Positions 30,052-41,214 of a stretch of 64,000 nucleotides of DNA are shown in pieces (within the stretch, counting starts at the first letter, position 1; each line of letters opens with the position of its first letter). The position numbers and the translations under genes are program-made. The stretch is taken from positions 62,001 to 126,000 of the forward strand of contig JAITDW010000001.1 of NCBI GenBank assembly GCA_031282355.1, read 5' to 3'. The DNA comes from Candidatus Endomicrobiellum neotermitis. Its GTDB lineage: Bacteria; Elusimicrobiota; Endomicrobiia; Endomicrobiales; Endomicrobiaceae. A model generated the notes under the pieces. It searched no databases. It had not been told where the DNA came from and worked only from the letters and a program-made list of their open reading frames with translations.

Positions 30052-30666
30052 TTATTTTGATTTTTCCGATCTAACAACACAAGGATCCATTCCTAGTAAT
30101 AATAATATTTCTAAACATTTTTTAGTATCTTTGCAAAAAATACCGCGTTTCACAAATGTAATTACTTTTGTTCCAAAATTTTTAACATCTTTAGTCATGC
30201 TAATACATAAATGCTTTGCTTCAATAATAACGATAACTCCTTGAGGCTGTATAGATAATACTATAGTATCCGCAATCTGTTTCGTAAGTTTTTCTTGCAG
30301 TTGCAATCTATGCGCAAAAATTTCAATTAATTCTACAAACTTGGATATTCCTATAATTTTATCATTTTTAGGTATATATGCTATGTGTGCTTTGCCAAAA
30401 AAAGGCAACAAATGATGTTCACATATAGAATAAAAAAAAATATCTTTAACTAAAATTACTCCATTATTATGATCTTCTATAGTATAACACGTTGATGTGA
30501 ATTTTAACGGATTAATAACATTACCAGATAATATTTTTTTATAAAATTTTACAACTCTTTCAGGTGTACGTTTGAGACCTTCCCTATTTAAATTCTCACC
30601 AAATGACTCAAGCAAAAGTTTTACAGCTTTTTGCGCTTTTTTTTCATCAAAATTAGATATTTTCAC
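30052..30666 (-). CDS. folE: GTP cyclohydrolase I
   Basis: LKRTPERV, SICEHHLLPFFGKAHIAYIP, LQLQEKLTKQIA. Confidence 0.96.
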   Translation of the reverse strand: MKISNFDEKKAQKAVKLLLESFGENLNREGLKRTPERVVKFYKKILSGNVINPLKFTSTCYTIEDHNNGVILVKDIFFYSICEHHLLPFFGKAHIAYIPKNDKIIGISKFVELIEIFAHRLQLQEKLTKQIADTIVLSIQPQGVIVIIEAKHLCISMTKDVKNFGTKVITFVKRGIFCKDTKKCLEILLLLGMDPCVVRSEKSK

Positions 30667-30676
30667 TTTGAAAAAT

Positions 30677-32539
30677 TTAACTCTCTATATTATCATTACT
30701 TTCTTTATTATCTTTCGTATTGAAACAAACATTATCTTTGTGTGATACTATACCATCTATATCTTCTCCGCTTAAATTTTCTTTATCTAAAAGAGAATCT
30801 ACAATTTTATTCAAAGTATTTATATTATCACTAATAATTTTATGAGCTTTATCTCTTGCAATGTCTATAATATTTCTTACTTCTTCATCTACAAGTTCAA
30901 ATATTTTCCCAGAATGTCTTGAACCTCTCGAAATATCTCTTCCTAAAAATATTTCTTCATTCGGCTTTTGTAAAGCTATAGGACCTACCTTATCACTCAT
31001 ACCAAACTCAGTAACCATATTCATAGCTATTTCAGTAGCCACTGCTATATCATTTTGCGATCCAGTAGTAATTTCAGAAAAAATAAGCTCTTCAGCACTA
31101 CGACCTCCAAATAATATTGCAAGTTTCTCCAAAAGCTCCGATCTTGAAGTTAAATACTTATCTTCTTTAGGTAACTGCAATGTGTATCCCAAGGCAGGTC
31201 CTCTAGGCATAATAGATACTTTATGAATTGGGTCTGCTGTAGGCAAAAACTTTGCAACAATAGCATGTCCAGCCTCATGATAAGCAATAATCTTTCTTTC
31301 CTTTTCAGATAATAAACGTGATTTTCTTTGTGGCCCAGCAAGTATTCTATCTATTGCCTCCTCTATATTTTTCATATTCACGGTTTTTTGTGAGTTTCTA
31401 GCAGCAAGTAAAGCAGCTTCATTTACAATATTAGCAAGATCAGCACCTACAAAGCCAGTTGTCCTTCTTGCAATAACATTTAAATTTACATCTGCATCAA
31501 GTTTTATACTCTTTGAGTGGACATTAAGTATTTCTTTTCTATCATTAAGACACGGACTTGGGACCACAATATGCCTATCAAACCTTCCAGGTCTCAAAAG
31601 TGCTGGGTCTAGAACATCCGGCCTATTAGTTGCTGCAATTAAGATTACACCCTCTTTAGTATCAAATCCATCCATTTCTACAAGAAGTTGGTTTAGTGTT
31701 TGTTCTCTTTCATCATGACCACCTCCAATTCCAGCAAATCTACGCCTGCCAACTGCATCAATTTCATCCACAAATAATAAACACGGTGCTGATTTTCTAC
31801 CTTTTTCAAATAAATCCCTAACTCTAGAAGCACCCACACCAACAAACATTTCTACAAATTCAGAACCACTAGCAGAAAAAAAAGGAACATCAGCTTCACC
31901 GGCAACTGCTTTCGCAAGCATTGTTTTGCCTGTACCTGGAGCCCCAAAAAGCAAAACGCCCTTTGGAATTTTACCTCCAAGTTTTTTAAATTTTTCAGAA
32001 TCTTTTAAGAATTCTATTATCTCCTTAAGTTCTTCTTTAACTTCATCACAACCTGCAACATCTTTGAAAGTAATTTTTTTTACAATATTATGTTCTGCAA
32101 TTTTAGCTTTTGTTTTACCAAAAGACATAGCTTGCTTACTTCCTGACTGCATGCCACGCATCATCCAAAACCAAAATAAAATTAAGAGTATAACTGGAGC
32201 CCAATTTAACAATATTGGGCCAATCCACCCATTTTTTTCCATAGCCACAAATTCTGATACTTTATTATCTTCCATATCTTTTATGAGATTAGGATCTTTC
32301 ATAGGTATAGTTTTAAAAGTTCTTAAATTCCCATCATCATCTTTAAATTGTCCTTTAATAAATTCTGGAGCAACTAAAACTTTTTGAACTCTCTCTGCTT
32401 TAATATATCGTTTAAACTGAGAATACCCTAATGTAATTTCATGATCTGTTTGTCTAGAATAATTTGCAACCATAGCTACAACAACGAACGATACTATCCA
32501 AAAAAGTATAATCCATGGATTTTTCCTTTTTATTTTCAT
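30677..32539 (-). CDS. ftsH: ATP-dependent zinc metalloprotease FtsH
   Basis: [43 protein letters not shown] region. Confidence 0.98.
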   Translation of the reverse strand: MKIKRKNPWIILFWIVSFVVVAMVANYSRQTDHEITLGYSQFKRYIKAERVQKVLVAPEFIKGQFKDDDGNLRTFKTIPMKDPNLIKDMEDNKVSEFVAMEKNGWIGPILLNWAPVILLILFWFWMMRGMQSGSKQAMSFGKTKAKIAEHNIVKKITFKDVAGCDEVKEELKEIIEFLKDSEKFKKLGGKIPKGVLLFGAPGTGKTMLAKAVAGEADVPFFSASGSEFVEMFVGVGASRVRDLFEKGRKSAPCLLFVDEIDAVGRRRFAGIGGGHDEREQTLNQLLVEMDGFDTKEGVILIAATNRPDVLDPALLRPGRFDRHIVVPSPCLNDRKEILNVHSKSIKLDADVNLNVIARRTTGFVGADLANIVNEAALLAARNSQKTVNMKNIEEAIDRILAGPQRKSRLLSEKERKIIAYHEAGHAIVAKFLPTADPIHKVSIMPRGPALGYTLQLPKEDKYLTSRSELLEKLAILFGGRSAEELIFSEITTGSQNDIAVATEIAMNMVTEFGMSDKVGPIALQKPNEEIFLGRDISRGSRHSGKIFELVDEEVRNIIDIARDKAHKIISDNINTLNKIVDSLLDKENLSGEDIDGIVSHKDNVCFNTKDNKESNDNIES

Positions 32540-32574
32540 TTAATAAACTCCTTTTAGATTCGCTGTATCAAGGT

Positions 32575-32700
32575 AATTCTATAAGAAATCCATTACAATA
32601 TCCATCACAAATTTTAGATCAAGACTTCGTATAAAAGGATCAGCACAGAAGATAAAACTACTATTTTAAATTTAAACTGCAATGATTAATTCGTAAATAT
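32575..32700 (-). pseudogene. Possible remnant of hypoxanthine phosphoribosyltransferase
   Basis: Minus frame ELIIAV*I*NSSFIFCADPFIRSLDLKFVMDIVMDFL resembles HPRT (LxxGVLKGSFxFxADLxRxxxxxxxxDFM); lies between tilS and ftsH, the usual hpt slot. Confidence 0.45.
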
Positions 32701-32785
32701 TACTTCTTTACAATACTTAAATAAAACATAATATTTCAAATCCATATGTCCCATCTTTAAATATTAACACTTCTATTTCGCTATG

Positions 32786-33763
32786 TTATGTTTTTTTTTC
32801 ATGAACAAAACAGGCCATGTTAGATGATTCTATTTTAAAAATCCAATCACTAGAGAACCTGTAAATAGACATATCAGTTAACATAATTTTACGCATTATT
32901 AAGTCGATATGATAATTATATTTTTTTTTAGGTAATATTCTCTTTAAAATCCTAAACATTACCGCTTTATTATATCGTAAAAACATTGGTAAATCAAGCA
33001 AAATCTTATTACCTAAAGTTTTAACACATTGCTTTAAATGTTCATCTATAATTGTTTCTAAATATTCATCTTCTCTTGCTCTTATACAACTTAAAGTAAA
33101 AATATGTTCAATAACCATAGGATTTATATCTTTACAAATAGGTATAAGTGACAATCTTATTTTATTTCTCGTATATATATCTTTAAAATTAGATTTATCA
33201 ACACAAAACGGTATTTTTTGTTTTTCAATATATTCTTCTATTAAATTCCTATTAACTGGAAGTAATGGACGTATTAAAGTAAGATTTTTTCTTAACTGTC
33301 TTACCATTGGTATTCCAATAAAATTCCCACTCCCCCTTAAAAGCCACATAAAAACAGTTTCAGCATTGTCATTTGAATTATGTGCAGTGGCTATTACATT
33401 AGAATTATTTTGTTTTGCAATTTTTTTTAGAAATGAATATCTTAAGACCCTTCCAGATGTTTCAATCGAAATTGACTTTTTTTGAGAATATTTTTCTACT
33501 TCTATTTCTTTAAAAATACAACTTATTTTAAGTTTATCCGCAAAAGATTTTACTATTTTCATTTCTAACTTAGAATCTTCCCTTATATTATGATTAAAAT
33601 TAACAACTAAAAGATTAACGTCTATTTTCTTTTTAAGACGCCAAAATAAGTGTAACATACACATGGAATCCATACCACCTGATATTGATAAAACGATTTT
33701 ATCACTGTGTGTAACAAGACTGTTACACAAGATATTTTTATAAAAAATATCCCATGTTCCCAT
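32786..33763 (-). CDS. tilS: tRNA(Ile)-lysidine synthase (short, lacking extended C-terminal region)
   Basis: IVLSISGGMDSMCMLHL PP-loop, NFNHNIREDSK, ATAHNSNDNAETVFMWLLRGSG. Confidence 0.93.
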   Translation of the reverse strand: MGTWDIFYKNILCNSLVTHSDKIVLSISGGMDSMCMLHLFWRLKKKIDVNLLVVNFNHNIREDSKLEMKIVKSFADKLKISCIFKEIEVEKYSQKKSISIETSGRVLRYSFLKKIAKQNNSNVIATAHNSNDNAETVFMWLLRGSGNFIGIPMVRQLRKNLTLIRPLLPVNRNLIEEYIEKQKIPFCVDKSNFKDIYTRNKIRLSLIPICKDINPMVIEHIFTLSCIRAREDEYLETIIDEHLKQCVKTLGNKILLDLPMFLRYNKAVMFRILKRILPKKKYNYHIDLIMRKIMLTDMSIYRFSSDWIFKIESSNMACFVHEKKT

Positions 33764-33982
33764 TTTTTAAAATTCCTATTTTCGTTCAAAGCCACAAAAA
33801 ATGTAGTGTAGTCAATTACAGAGTATTTTGTTATTTTTTCTGTTTCTGTTTTCTCAAAAATAAATAACAGTAAGCAAATTAATGAAAGAGAAGAAAAAAT
33901 ATTATTATTTCATAATCAATGAAATTTTAACAACTTATTAGTACCATATATCGTAAGTTTTTTATATGACATTTGTTAAATG

Positions 33983-35365
33983 TCAATAAGTTTCATTTTT
34001 CAAAAATTTTATTGAAGTTTCTAATGTTTCTGAACTTAATACATCCATTGTTCCTTTATATGATAAATTTTTAAAATTACCTTTAGGTATTATAGCTTTT
34101 TTAAAACCCAATTTTTCTGCTTCTAAAAGTCTTTCAGATGAAAATGACACTGAACGAATTTCACCTGCAAGCCCAATTTCACCAAAAACAATTACGTCTT
34201 TAGGACATATAAATTTTAAATTTGCAGATGCTATAGCACAAGCAACAGCTAAATCTATAGACGTTTCCCTAATTTTTATACCACTTGCTATGTTTATAAA
34301 AATATTTTGCATCTCAAGTGAAAAATCTAATGTTTTTTCTAAAACAGCTATAATGATAGTAACACGATTTACATCGTAACCTAAAACCATTTTACGTGGT
34401 ATACCAAAAGCTGTTCGCGAAGTTAAAGCTTGTACTTCTATGAGAATTGGTCTAATGCCTTCCATAGATACGGTAACTATACTACCAGCAATATTGGTTA
34501 CACGCTCTTCTAAAAAAACAAGAGATGGATTTAAAATTTCAGAAAAACCTGAAGAATCCATTTTAAAAATACCTATTTCACTTGTAGGCCCAAATCTATT
34601 TTTATATGCTCTTAATATTCTATATGTATGCTGACGTTCACTTTCAAAATATAGTACTGTGTCTACCATGTGCTCCAAAACTTTAGGACCTGCTAAATCA
34701 CCATCTTTTGTAATATGTCCTAAAAGAAAAACGACTACATTTTTTGACTTTGCAAGTTTTAAAAATTCAGATGCACTCTCTTTTATTTGTGTAACAGTTC
34801 CTGGTATGCTTGAAATTTCTGGGTTATAAATTGTTTGAATTGAATCTATAATTAAGAACTTAGGACATATTCTATCTACTGCACCCATGATGTTTTTTAT
34901 GTTTGTTTCCGCTGCTAAAAAAATATTATCTTTCACTACTTTAAGACGTTCTGCATGAAATTTAATCTGCGAAAGCGATTCTTCACCAGATATATAAAGA
35001 ACTACACCATTATCACTCAAAGCATTTGACATATGCAACATTAATGTTGTTTTTCCTATACCAGGTTGTCCACCTAAAAATATAAAAGACCCAGGTACAA
35101 TACCTCCACCTATCATATTATCAAATTCTTTTATACCAGTTTTATATCTAGAAAAGTTTTTAATAAAAATATCTTTTAATTTAAAAATATCAGCGGAATC
35201 TTTCGATGCAAGATTTTTTTTTGAATTATTCGGAAGTTTTTCTTGTTTAAAGCTATTCCATAATCTACATGCTGGACATCTACCAAGCCATTGAATAGAC
35301 TCGTACCCACAACTTTGACATAAAAACTTAAATTTCATTTTAATTTTCATAATTATAAATGACAT
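33983..35365 (-). CDS. radA: DNA repair protein RadA
   Basis: CQSCGYESIQWLGRCPAC, GGQPGIGKTTLML, RAYKNRFG. Confidence 0.96.
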   Translation of the reverse strand: MSFIIMKIKMKFKFLCQSCGYESIQWLGRCPACRLWNSFKQEKLPNNSKKNLASKDSADIFKLKDIFIKNFSRYKTGIKEFDNMIGGGIVPGSFIFLGGQPGIGKTTLMLHMSNALSDNGVVLYISGEESLSQIKFHAERLKVVKDNIFLAAETNIKNIMGAVDRICPKFLIIDSIQTIYNPEISSIPGTVTQIKESASEFLKLAKSKNVVVFLLGHITKDGDLAGPKVLEHMVDTVLYFESERQHTYRILRAYKNRFGPTSEIGIFKMDSSGFSEILNPSLVFLEERVTNIAGSIVTVSMEGIRPILIEVQALTSRTAFGIPRKMVLGYDVNRVTIIIAVLEKTLDFSLEMQNIFINIASGIKIRETSIDLAVACAIASANLKFICPKDVIVFGEIGLAGEIRSVSFSSERLLEAEKLGFKKAIIPKGNFKNLSYKGTMDVLSSETLETSIKFLKNETY

Positions 35366-35424
35366 ACAACAAACAAAACAAAAAAAACTAATAGCATAAA
35401 TAAATTATCTTGAGCAACTTATTA

Positions 35425-36600
35425 CTAAACAATTATTCTTGGAATACGCGGAGATATAGTACATGTAATTTCATAATTTATTGTATTTTGTATTTTAGCA
35501 AGTTCATCAACTTTTATCTGTTCTTTGCCTTGAGAACCTATTAAAACCACCTCATCTCCTAGTGTAACACCCTTCACATTAGTTACATCTATCATTGTCA
35601 TATCCATTGTGATTTTTCCAATAACTGGACAACGTTTCCCATGTACTAAAACATTACATCTATTAGAGAGCAATCTATTATAACCATCAGCATAACCTAC
35701 AGGAATTGTTGCAATAACAGAAGCCTTATTAGTAACAAAAGTTCTTCCATAGCTTACACAAAAACCAGAAGGGACTCTATTCAAGAAAGATATTTTTGTT
35801 TTCCATGAAAGAACAGGCTTAAGTTTTAAAAATCTATCTATATATTTAAAAGGTGTAAGTCCATAAATGCTCAAACCTACACGTACCATATCTAGGTGGA
35901 ATGATGTATTCTTAAAAAGTGTTGCAGAGTTGGCAGCATGTGCTACAAACTTTAATTTGAGATTTGCACGTGCAAATTTAATAATCTTTGAAAATATTTC
36001 AAATTGCGATTGCGTAAAAATTGGATCTGTATCTGCAACTGAAAAATGTGTATACATCCCCTCCATATTTATTCTTGTACTTTGAGCAATTTTTCGTAAT
36101 ATTGAGTATGAGACTTCAGGCATTGCACCTATTCTTCCCATCCCAGTGTCTATTTGTAAATGAAAATTAATTTTTTTATTTAATTTTGTTGATAGATGTT
36201 CCAAAACAGATATCTCCGTCATCGTAGAGACTGTTGGGATTAATGAATGAACAAGTGCTACATTGAGATTTTCAAATGGGTAAATATTACCTAAAATCAA
36301 CACATTATTTTTTATACCTGATTCTCTTAACTGTATACCTTCTTCAATAGAAGATACTGCAATACAATATACACCAGCTTTTTGCGCTTCTTTGGCCAAT
36401 ATTATTCCACCATGTCCATAGGCATTGGCTTTCATAACAATCATAACTTTAGTATCTTTTGCAACATGCTCCTTAATTTTTTTCATATTGAAATGAAAAT
36501 CACTCTTGTCAATTTCAACCCAGTTTTGCGTAAAAAAAAACACCTGTTTTTTTTTGTTGTCCTTAGCTATAATATTCGCATTTAAAAACTGTTTTTTCAT
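35425..36600 (-). CDS. alr: Alanine racemase
   Basis: VMKANAYGHGG (PLP Lys), HLQIDTGMGRIG, ISYG/VSYGRTF, GKITMDMTMIDV. Confidence 0.96.
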   Translation of the reverse strand: MKKQFLNANIIAKDNKKKQVFFFTQNWVEIDKSDFHFNMKKIKEHVAKDTKVMIVMKANAYGHGGIILAKEAQKAGVYCIAVSSIEEGIQLRESGIKNNVLILGNIYPFENLNVALVHSLIPTVSTMTEISVLEHLSTKLNKKINFHLQIDTGMGRIGAMPEVSYSILRKIAQSTRINMEGMYTHFSVADTDPIFTQSQFEIFSKIIKFARANLKLKFVAHAANSATLFKNTSFHLDMVRVGLSIYGLTPFKYIDRFLKLKPVLSWKTKISFLNRVPSGFCVSYGRTFVTNKASVIATIPVGYADGYNRLLSNRCNVLVHGKRCPVIGKITMDMTMIDVTNVKGVTLGDEVVLIGSQGKEQIKVDELAKIQNTINYEITCTISPRIPRIIV

Positions 36601-37976
36601 TGATAATCATCCTGTTTGGACTCATTTGAGAATTTTGTATATTCTCCCTCGAAAATTAAATTTATACTTCCGGTAGGTCCATTCCTTTGTTTACCAACTA
36701 TGAGCGTTGCTTTTCTTTGCAGATTAATGTCTTCTCTATTGTAATACCCTTCTCTATAAAGCATCACAACTAAGTCAGCATCTTGTTCAATTGCTCCTGA
36801 ATCTCTTAGGTCAGATAACTGCGGTTTATTATCTTTTCTACCTCTATCTTCTGTTCTCCTTGATAACTGAGATAGAACAAGCACAGGTATATCTAAATCC
36901 TTTGCTAATGCTTTAAGTGATCTTGAAATATCTGATACTTCTTGTTGACGTGATTCAAATTTTTTACCTGCACCGTGTATAAATTGAATATAATCCACTA
37001 TTATTAAAGACAAAGCGTTTCCTTTCGCATCAAGCTCTGTAGCAAGTTTTCTTGCTCTCGCCCTAAGTTCTATAATATTTATATCAGAATCATCATCGAT
37101 AAAAATTGGAGATTCTGCAATTTTACTTGCAGCACTAGTAAGTTTTAGCCAATCAGAACTATTATATTGTCCATTTCTTAATTTACTTGCGTTTACCCGG
37201 GCTAGAGATGCAAGAAATCTAGACATTAGCACTTCCTGTTTCATTTCAAGAGAAAAAATAGCTATTGGTTTTTTTTCTACAACGGCTACATGTTCTGCAA
37301 TATTTAAAGCAAAAGCTGTTTTCCCCATCGACGGACGTGCAGCTAAAATTATAAGATCTGATGGATGAAGACCTGCGGTTTGAGAATCAAAATCAACAAA
37401 TCCAGTTGCTAATCCTGAAATTTCTTTCGGATTAGAATGTAATTTTTCTAACCTTTGAAGCATTGGTAACACAAGTTTTGAGACACTTGTAAAACCCTTT
37501 TTGCTTTTTTGTCGTGAAATACTAAATAAAGCTCTTTGTGATTTATCTAAAATTTCTTCAGGAATATTTTTTTCACTAAATGCATCATTTACTATTGTAG
37601 AACCTATGTTAATAAGCTGTCTTGAAATTGATTTATCACGTACAATCGATGCATAGTGTTCTACATTTGCAGCTGTTTGTACAGAGTTAATTAAATTTGT
37701 TAAATAAGATGCACCTCCTATTTGTGCAAATGTTCCATTTTTTTTTAAACATTCAGAAACCGTAAGCAAATCAACTGGCTGATTTTCAATAAAAAGTTCG
37801 TAAATGACAAGAAATATTCGTTTATGTGTTTCTTTATAAAAATCGTTCTCATTTATTATATCTACAACCTTTAATATTGCTTCTTTTTCTATAAACATTG
37901 CACCCAAAACTGCCATTTCTACATCTATAGCTTGAGGAGGAATTTTCTCAACAATATTCATTTTATGATACACCAA
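36597..37976 (-). CDS. dnaB: Replicative DNA helicase DnaB
   Basis: PPQAIDVEMAVLGAMF, AARPSMGKTAFALN, VLSQLSRRTEDR, DLRDSGAIEQDAD. Confidence 0.97.
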   Translation of the reverse strand: MVYHKMNIVEKIPPQAIDVEMAVLGAMFIEKEAILKVVDIINENDFYKETHKRIFLVIYELFIENQPVDLLTVSECLKKNGTFAQIGGASYLTNLINSVQTAANVEHYASIVRDKSISRQLINIGSTIVNDAFSEKNIPEEILDKSQRALFSISRQKSKKGFTSVSKLVLPMLQRLEKLHSNPKEISGLATGFVDFDSQTAGLHPSDLIILAARPSMGKTAFALNIAEHVAVVEKKPIAIFSLEMKQEVLMSRFLASLARVNASKLRNGQYNSSDWLKLTSAASKIAESPIFIDDDSDINIIELRARARKLATELDAKGNALSLIIVDYIQFIHGAGKKFESRQQEVSDISRSLKALAKDLDIPVLVLSQLSRRTEDRGRKDNKPQLSDLRDSGAIEQDADLVVMLYREGYYNREDINLQRKATLIVGKQRNGPTGSINLIFEGEYTKFSNESKQDDYQ

Positions 37977-38056
37977 TACTTTCTATATTTTTAGCTTTGT
38001 TCAATATAAATTTTAAATTCTCAATTAAAGCAATAAACATAGAAAAACTTTTTATT

Positions 38057-38524
38057 TTACTCTCCAACAATAGAAAGTTTTATTTTAGCAATAACATTAT
38101 GATGAAGCCTTACACCAATCACATAATTACCAATCCTCTTTATATTTTTGTAAAGCATAATATCCCTTTTGTTTATTTTAAAACCTTTATTTTCGCAGGC
38201 ATCTGCAATAACTACATTGTTCACAGATCCAAAAAATTTTTGATTTTCTCCAACTTTTACTTTTACAACAAATTCAGACGCTTCCATTTCTGAAGCAATT
38301 TTTTTTGCTGAAGCTACCATTTCATCATTCTGTTTTTTGAGTCCTATTTTCTTTTTTTCCCATATTTTTATGTTTTGAACATCAGCCTTTACGGCAATAT
38401 TTTTAGGGATAAGATAATTCCTTGCAAAACCATCTGAAACTTCTTTTATCTCACCACATTGTCCCAAATTAGCAATACTAGATTTTAGTACGACTTTCAT
38501 TTTCCCTCCAATACTCAAAGGCAC
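38057..38524 (-). CDS. rplI: 50S ribosomal protein L9
   Basis: MKVVLKSSIANLGQCGEIKEVSDGFARNYLIPK. Confidence 0.96.
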   Translation of the reverse strand: MPLSIGGKMKVVLKSSIANLGQCGEIKEVSDGFARNYLIPKNIAVKADVQNIKIWEKKKIGLKKQNDEMVASAKKIASEMEASEFVVKVKVGENQKFFGSVNNVVIADACENKGFKINKRDIMLYKNIKRIGNYVIGVRLHHNVIAKIKLSIVGE

Positions 38525-38570
38525 ATTGTTGTATATGTTGTAATGTATCCACCTACACTAGGAAAAATGC

Positions 38571-38882
38571 TCAACTCGATGTTGTTGTAAAAGATAAAAG
38601 CGCTAGCATTCTTGCCCTTTTAATAGCTGTATCAAGCTCTCTTTGGTGACTTGCACACGTTCCAGTTATATGCCCCGAAAAAATTTTTCCATTTTCTGTT
38701 ATAAATGTTCGAAGCAAACTGACGTTTTTATAATCTGCCACAATTTTATCAGCACAAAATCGACATATTTTTCTCCTTACAGATGCATTTTTTCTAAATT
38801 TCCCATTACGCTTATGCCCATCAACTGAAACACTTTGTTGTGATTTTGAATGTTCAAAACGTTTCTTAACAAAGAATGACAT
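38571..38882 (-). CDS. rpsR: 30S ribosomal protein S18 (start moved to MSFFVKK)
   Basis: CRFC...[47 protein letters not shown]. Confidence 0.95.
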   Translation of the reverse strand: MSFFVKKRFEHSKSQQSVSVDGHKRNGKFRKNASVRRKICRFCADKIVADYKNVSLLRTFITENGKIFSGHITGTCASHQRELDTAIKRARMLALLSFTTTSS

Positions 38883-38921
38883 ATTTCTTTTGCCCTCCAA
38901 TTTATTACTACTATAAATATT

Positions 38922-39386
38922 TTAAAATGGCACATCTTCATCATTTCTTATATCTTGAGACTCATTTAAAACATTATCATCAGGAGATTTTGGCCATACA
39001 GTCGCCATAGAATCTTGTTTTACTACAAAAAGAAATTGTATTCTTGAAACTACAACTTCTAAACGACTTTTTTTTGTACCATCACTTCCTTCCCATTTAT
39101 TAGTTTGAAGTCGCCCCTCAATATATACAGGATATCCTTTTTTTAAGCGTTCATTACACCTTTCAGCTTGATCACCCCAAACAATAATAGGGACAAATGT
39201 AGGATCGGCATCTTTCCATTGTCCTGTAGTAATATCCTTCATTCTTCTACTAATAGCCACATCAAATGAACAAACTGCTTTACCAGTTCCGGTACGCCGT
39301 AATTCAGGATCTTTCGTAAGTCTCCCCATTACGATAACGCTATTTTGCTCAGGTAAACGAAGACTGTTGTTCGGTTGTTGATTCAT
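38922..39386 (-). CDS. ssb: Single-stranded DNA-binding protein
   Basis: VIVMGRLTKDPELRRTGTGKAVCSFDVA, C-terminal acidic DEDVPF. Confidence 0.96.
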   Translation of the reverse strand: MNQQPNNSLRLPEQNSVIVMGRLTKDPELRRTGTGKAVCSFDVAISRRMKDITTGQWKDADPTFVPIIVWGDQAERCNERLKKGYPVYIEGRLQTNKWEGSDGTKKSRLEVVVSRIQFLFVVKQDSMATVWPKSPDDNVLNESQDIRNDEDVPF

Positions 39387-39723
39387 TATTCTTTTCCTCC
39401 GCTGCTTGTGTTATCTTAGACATTTGCTTAGTAAACTTATTATTTTCAATTTTAATTGTTAAAAATCTTAATACAAAATCATTAAATTTGAAAAAATTTT
39501 CGAGTGTATTAATTGTTTCCTTATTGCCACTAAACTCTATTCTAATATAATTCCCATCGTAAAATCCATTTATAATATAGGCTAATTTTCTTTTTCCAAG
39601 TTGTTGTACTGCTCTTACAACTCCTTTTGAAATTTCTATGTTTTTTGTTGCTTTTGCAATGATTTCTCCAATTTTTTCAGCTTGCAGATCCGGAGAAATT
39701 ATGAAAATGCTTTCATAATTCAT
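39349..39723 (-). CDS. rpsF: 30S ribosomal protein S6
   Basis: MNYESIFIISPDL, QLGKRKLAYIINGFYDGNYIRIEF. Confidence 0.95.
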   Translation of the reverse strand: MNYESIFIISPDLQAEKIGEIIAKATKNIEISKGVVRAVQQLGKRKLAYIINGFYDGNYIRIEFSGNKETINTLENFFKFNDFVLRFLTIKIENNKFTKQMSKITQAAEEKNNESTTEQQSSFT

Positions 39724-39979
39724 AACCTCTATGCCCCCTTCTTAAAATTTATTTAAAAAACAGTACTTAAGATTTTACTGTGACATTATTTATAAGTATG
39801 CAAAGTTTTCATTAATAACAATTATTCACCAAGCTTAGCAATGTAAAGAAAAACACACAAACTATAGCAGCGTATGATGATATAAAATAAATAAATTTTT
39901 TGCAATTTATAAATAATATGTCGACGCATTAGTAAAATAAAAACAAAATAAGTATAATTATGGTTGTTATGCTTAATCA

Positions 39980-40714
39980 ATGTATATTTTTTATTGTCGT
40001 TTTTTTATTACAAGTGAGTTAAGGCTAAACCAAATGAAAAATGCAGTTGTGATAGTAGCTGCAGGACGTGGTAAGAGATTTAGTAAATGTGCTAATACCT
40101 CAAAATTTGCCTTAAAACAGTTTTTAAATATTAGTGGGAAGCCTATGTTTTTATGGAGTGTTGAAACTTTTATTTCGATAAAAAGTTTTAAACAAGTGAT
40201 AGTTGTTGTCCCAAATAACATGATAAAATACTTGTCATTGAAATATAAAGAAAACATTTCTTATATTGCTGGTGGTCATGAAAGATTTGATTCAGTGAAG
40301 AATGGACTTGCTCTTGTTGATGATGATATTAAATTTGTTGCTATACATGATGCGGCAAGACCTTTAATATCTAGATCAGATATTTTATCAATCTTAAAAA
40401 AAGCTATAGAAACTAAAGCTGCCATCGCGGTTGATAAAGTAAAAGACACCATTAAGTTATTTTCTAAAAATGGTTATATATTGAAAACTTTAAATCGCTC
40501 TACTTTAAGAAATGCACAAACTCCTCAAATTTTTGAGACAAAGTTACTTAAAAAAGCATATGCCAAGAAATTTTCTAAAAATATAACTGATGATTCTCAG
40601 CTTATTGAGAAATTAAAAATTAGAGTTTTTGGTGTCGAGACTAAATTCCCAAATTTTAAAATAACAAATGCACAAGATTTTAAACTAGCAACTGCTATTA
40701 TTTCCAATAAATAG
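39980..40714 (+). CDS. ispD: 2-C-methyl-D-erythritol 4-phosphate cytidylyltransferase (likely start at MKNAVVIV)
   Basis: VIVAAGRGKRFS, IHDAARPLIS, NAQTPQIF. Confidence 0.95.
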   Translation: MYIFYCRFFITSELRLNQMKNAVVIVAAGRGKRFSKCANTSKFALKQFLNISGKPMFLWSVETFISIKSFKQVIVVVPNNMIKYLSLKYKENISYIAGGHERFDSVKNGLALVDDDIKFVAIHDAARPLISRSDILSILKKAIETKAAIAVDKVKDTIKLFSKNGYILKTLNRSTLRNAQTPQIFETKLLKKAYAKKFSKNITDDSQLIEKLKIRVFGVETKFPNFKITNAQDFKLATAIISNK

Positions 40715-40725
40715 GATCATAATAT

Positions 40726-41214
40726 ATGTATATAGGATTTGGATACGATGTTCATAGGTTTAAAAATGGGAAAAATCTTGTTTTAGGTGGAGTTAAAATA
40801 GCAAATTATGAAGGACTTGATGGACACAGCGATGCTGACGTACTCGTACATGCTTTAATGGATGCATTTCTTGGTGCAGCTGGCTTAGATGATATAGGAC
40901 ATTTTTTCCCAAATACAGATACGCGCTACAAAGATATATCTAGTATTTTTCTTCTAGAATATGTTTATAAAAAATTAAGTAAAAAAAATTTTTCTATAAG
41001 TAATGTTGATACTGTAATAATAGCTGAAACACCCAAAATTTACCCATTTATTAAGGCTATGAAAAAAAATATTTCTAAAGTTATTAGATTAGAAAACGAA
41101 AAAATTGGAATAAAAGCAACTACAAATGAGAATATTGGGTTTATAGGACGAAATGAAGGTATAGCAGCTATGGCTACTGTATTAATATTTAAAAATAAAA
41201 ATTTAAAACTATGA
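40726..41214 (+). CDS. ispF: 2-C-methyl-D-erythritol 2,4-cyclodiphosphate synthase
   Basis: [42 protein letters not shown]. Confidence 0.97.
   Translation: MYIGFGYDVHRFKNGKNLVLGGVKIANYEGLDGHSDADVLVHALMDAFLGAAGLDDIGHFFPNTDTRYKDISSIFLLEYVYKKLSKKNFSISNVDTVIIAETPKIYPFIKAMKKNISKVIRLENEKIGIKATTNENIGFIGRNEGIAAMATVLIFKNKNLKL

Noticed and set aside
33764-33982. ~220-nt gap between tilS and radA with gacattt-gtt-aaatgtc hairpin near 33968-33984
   Set aside because: The hairpin lacks a T-run in the sense direction, overlaps the radA stop, and I could not recover protein motifs from the gap; not enough to call a gene or terminator.
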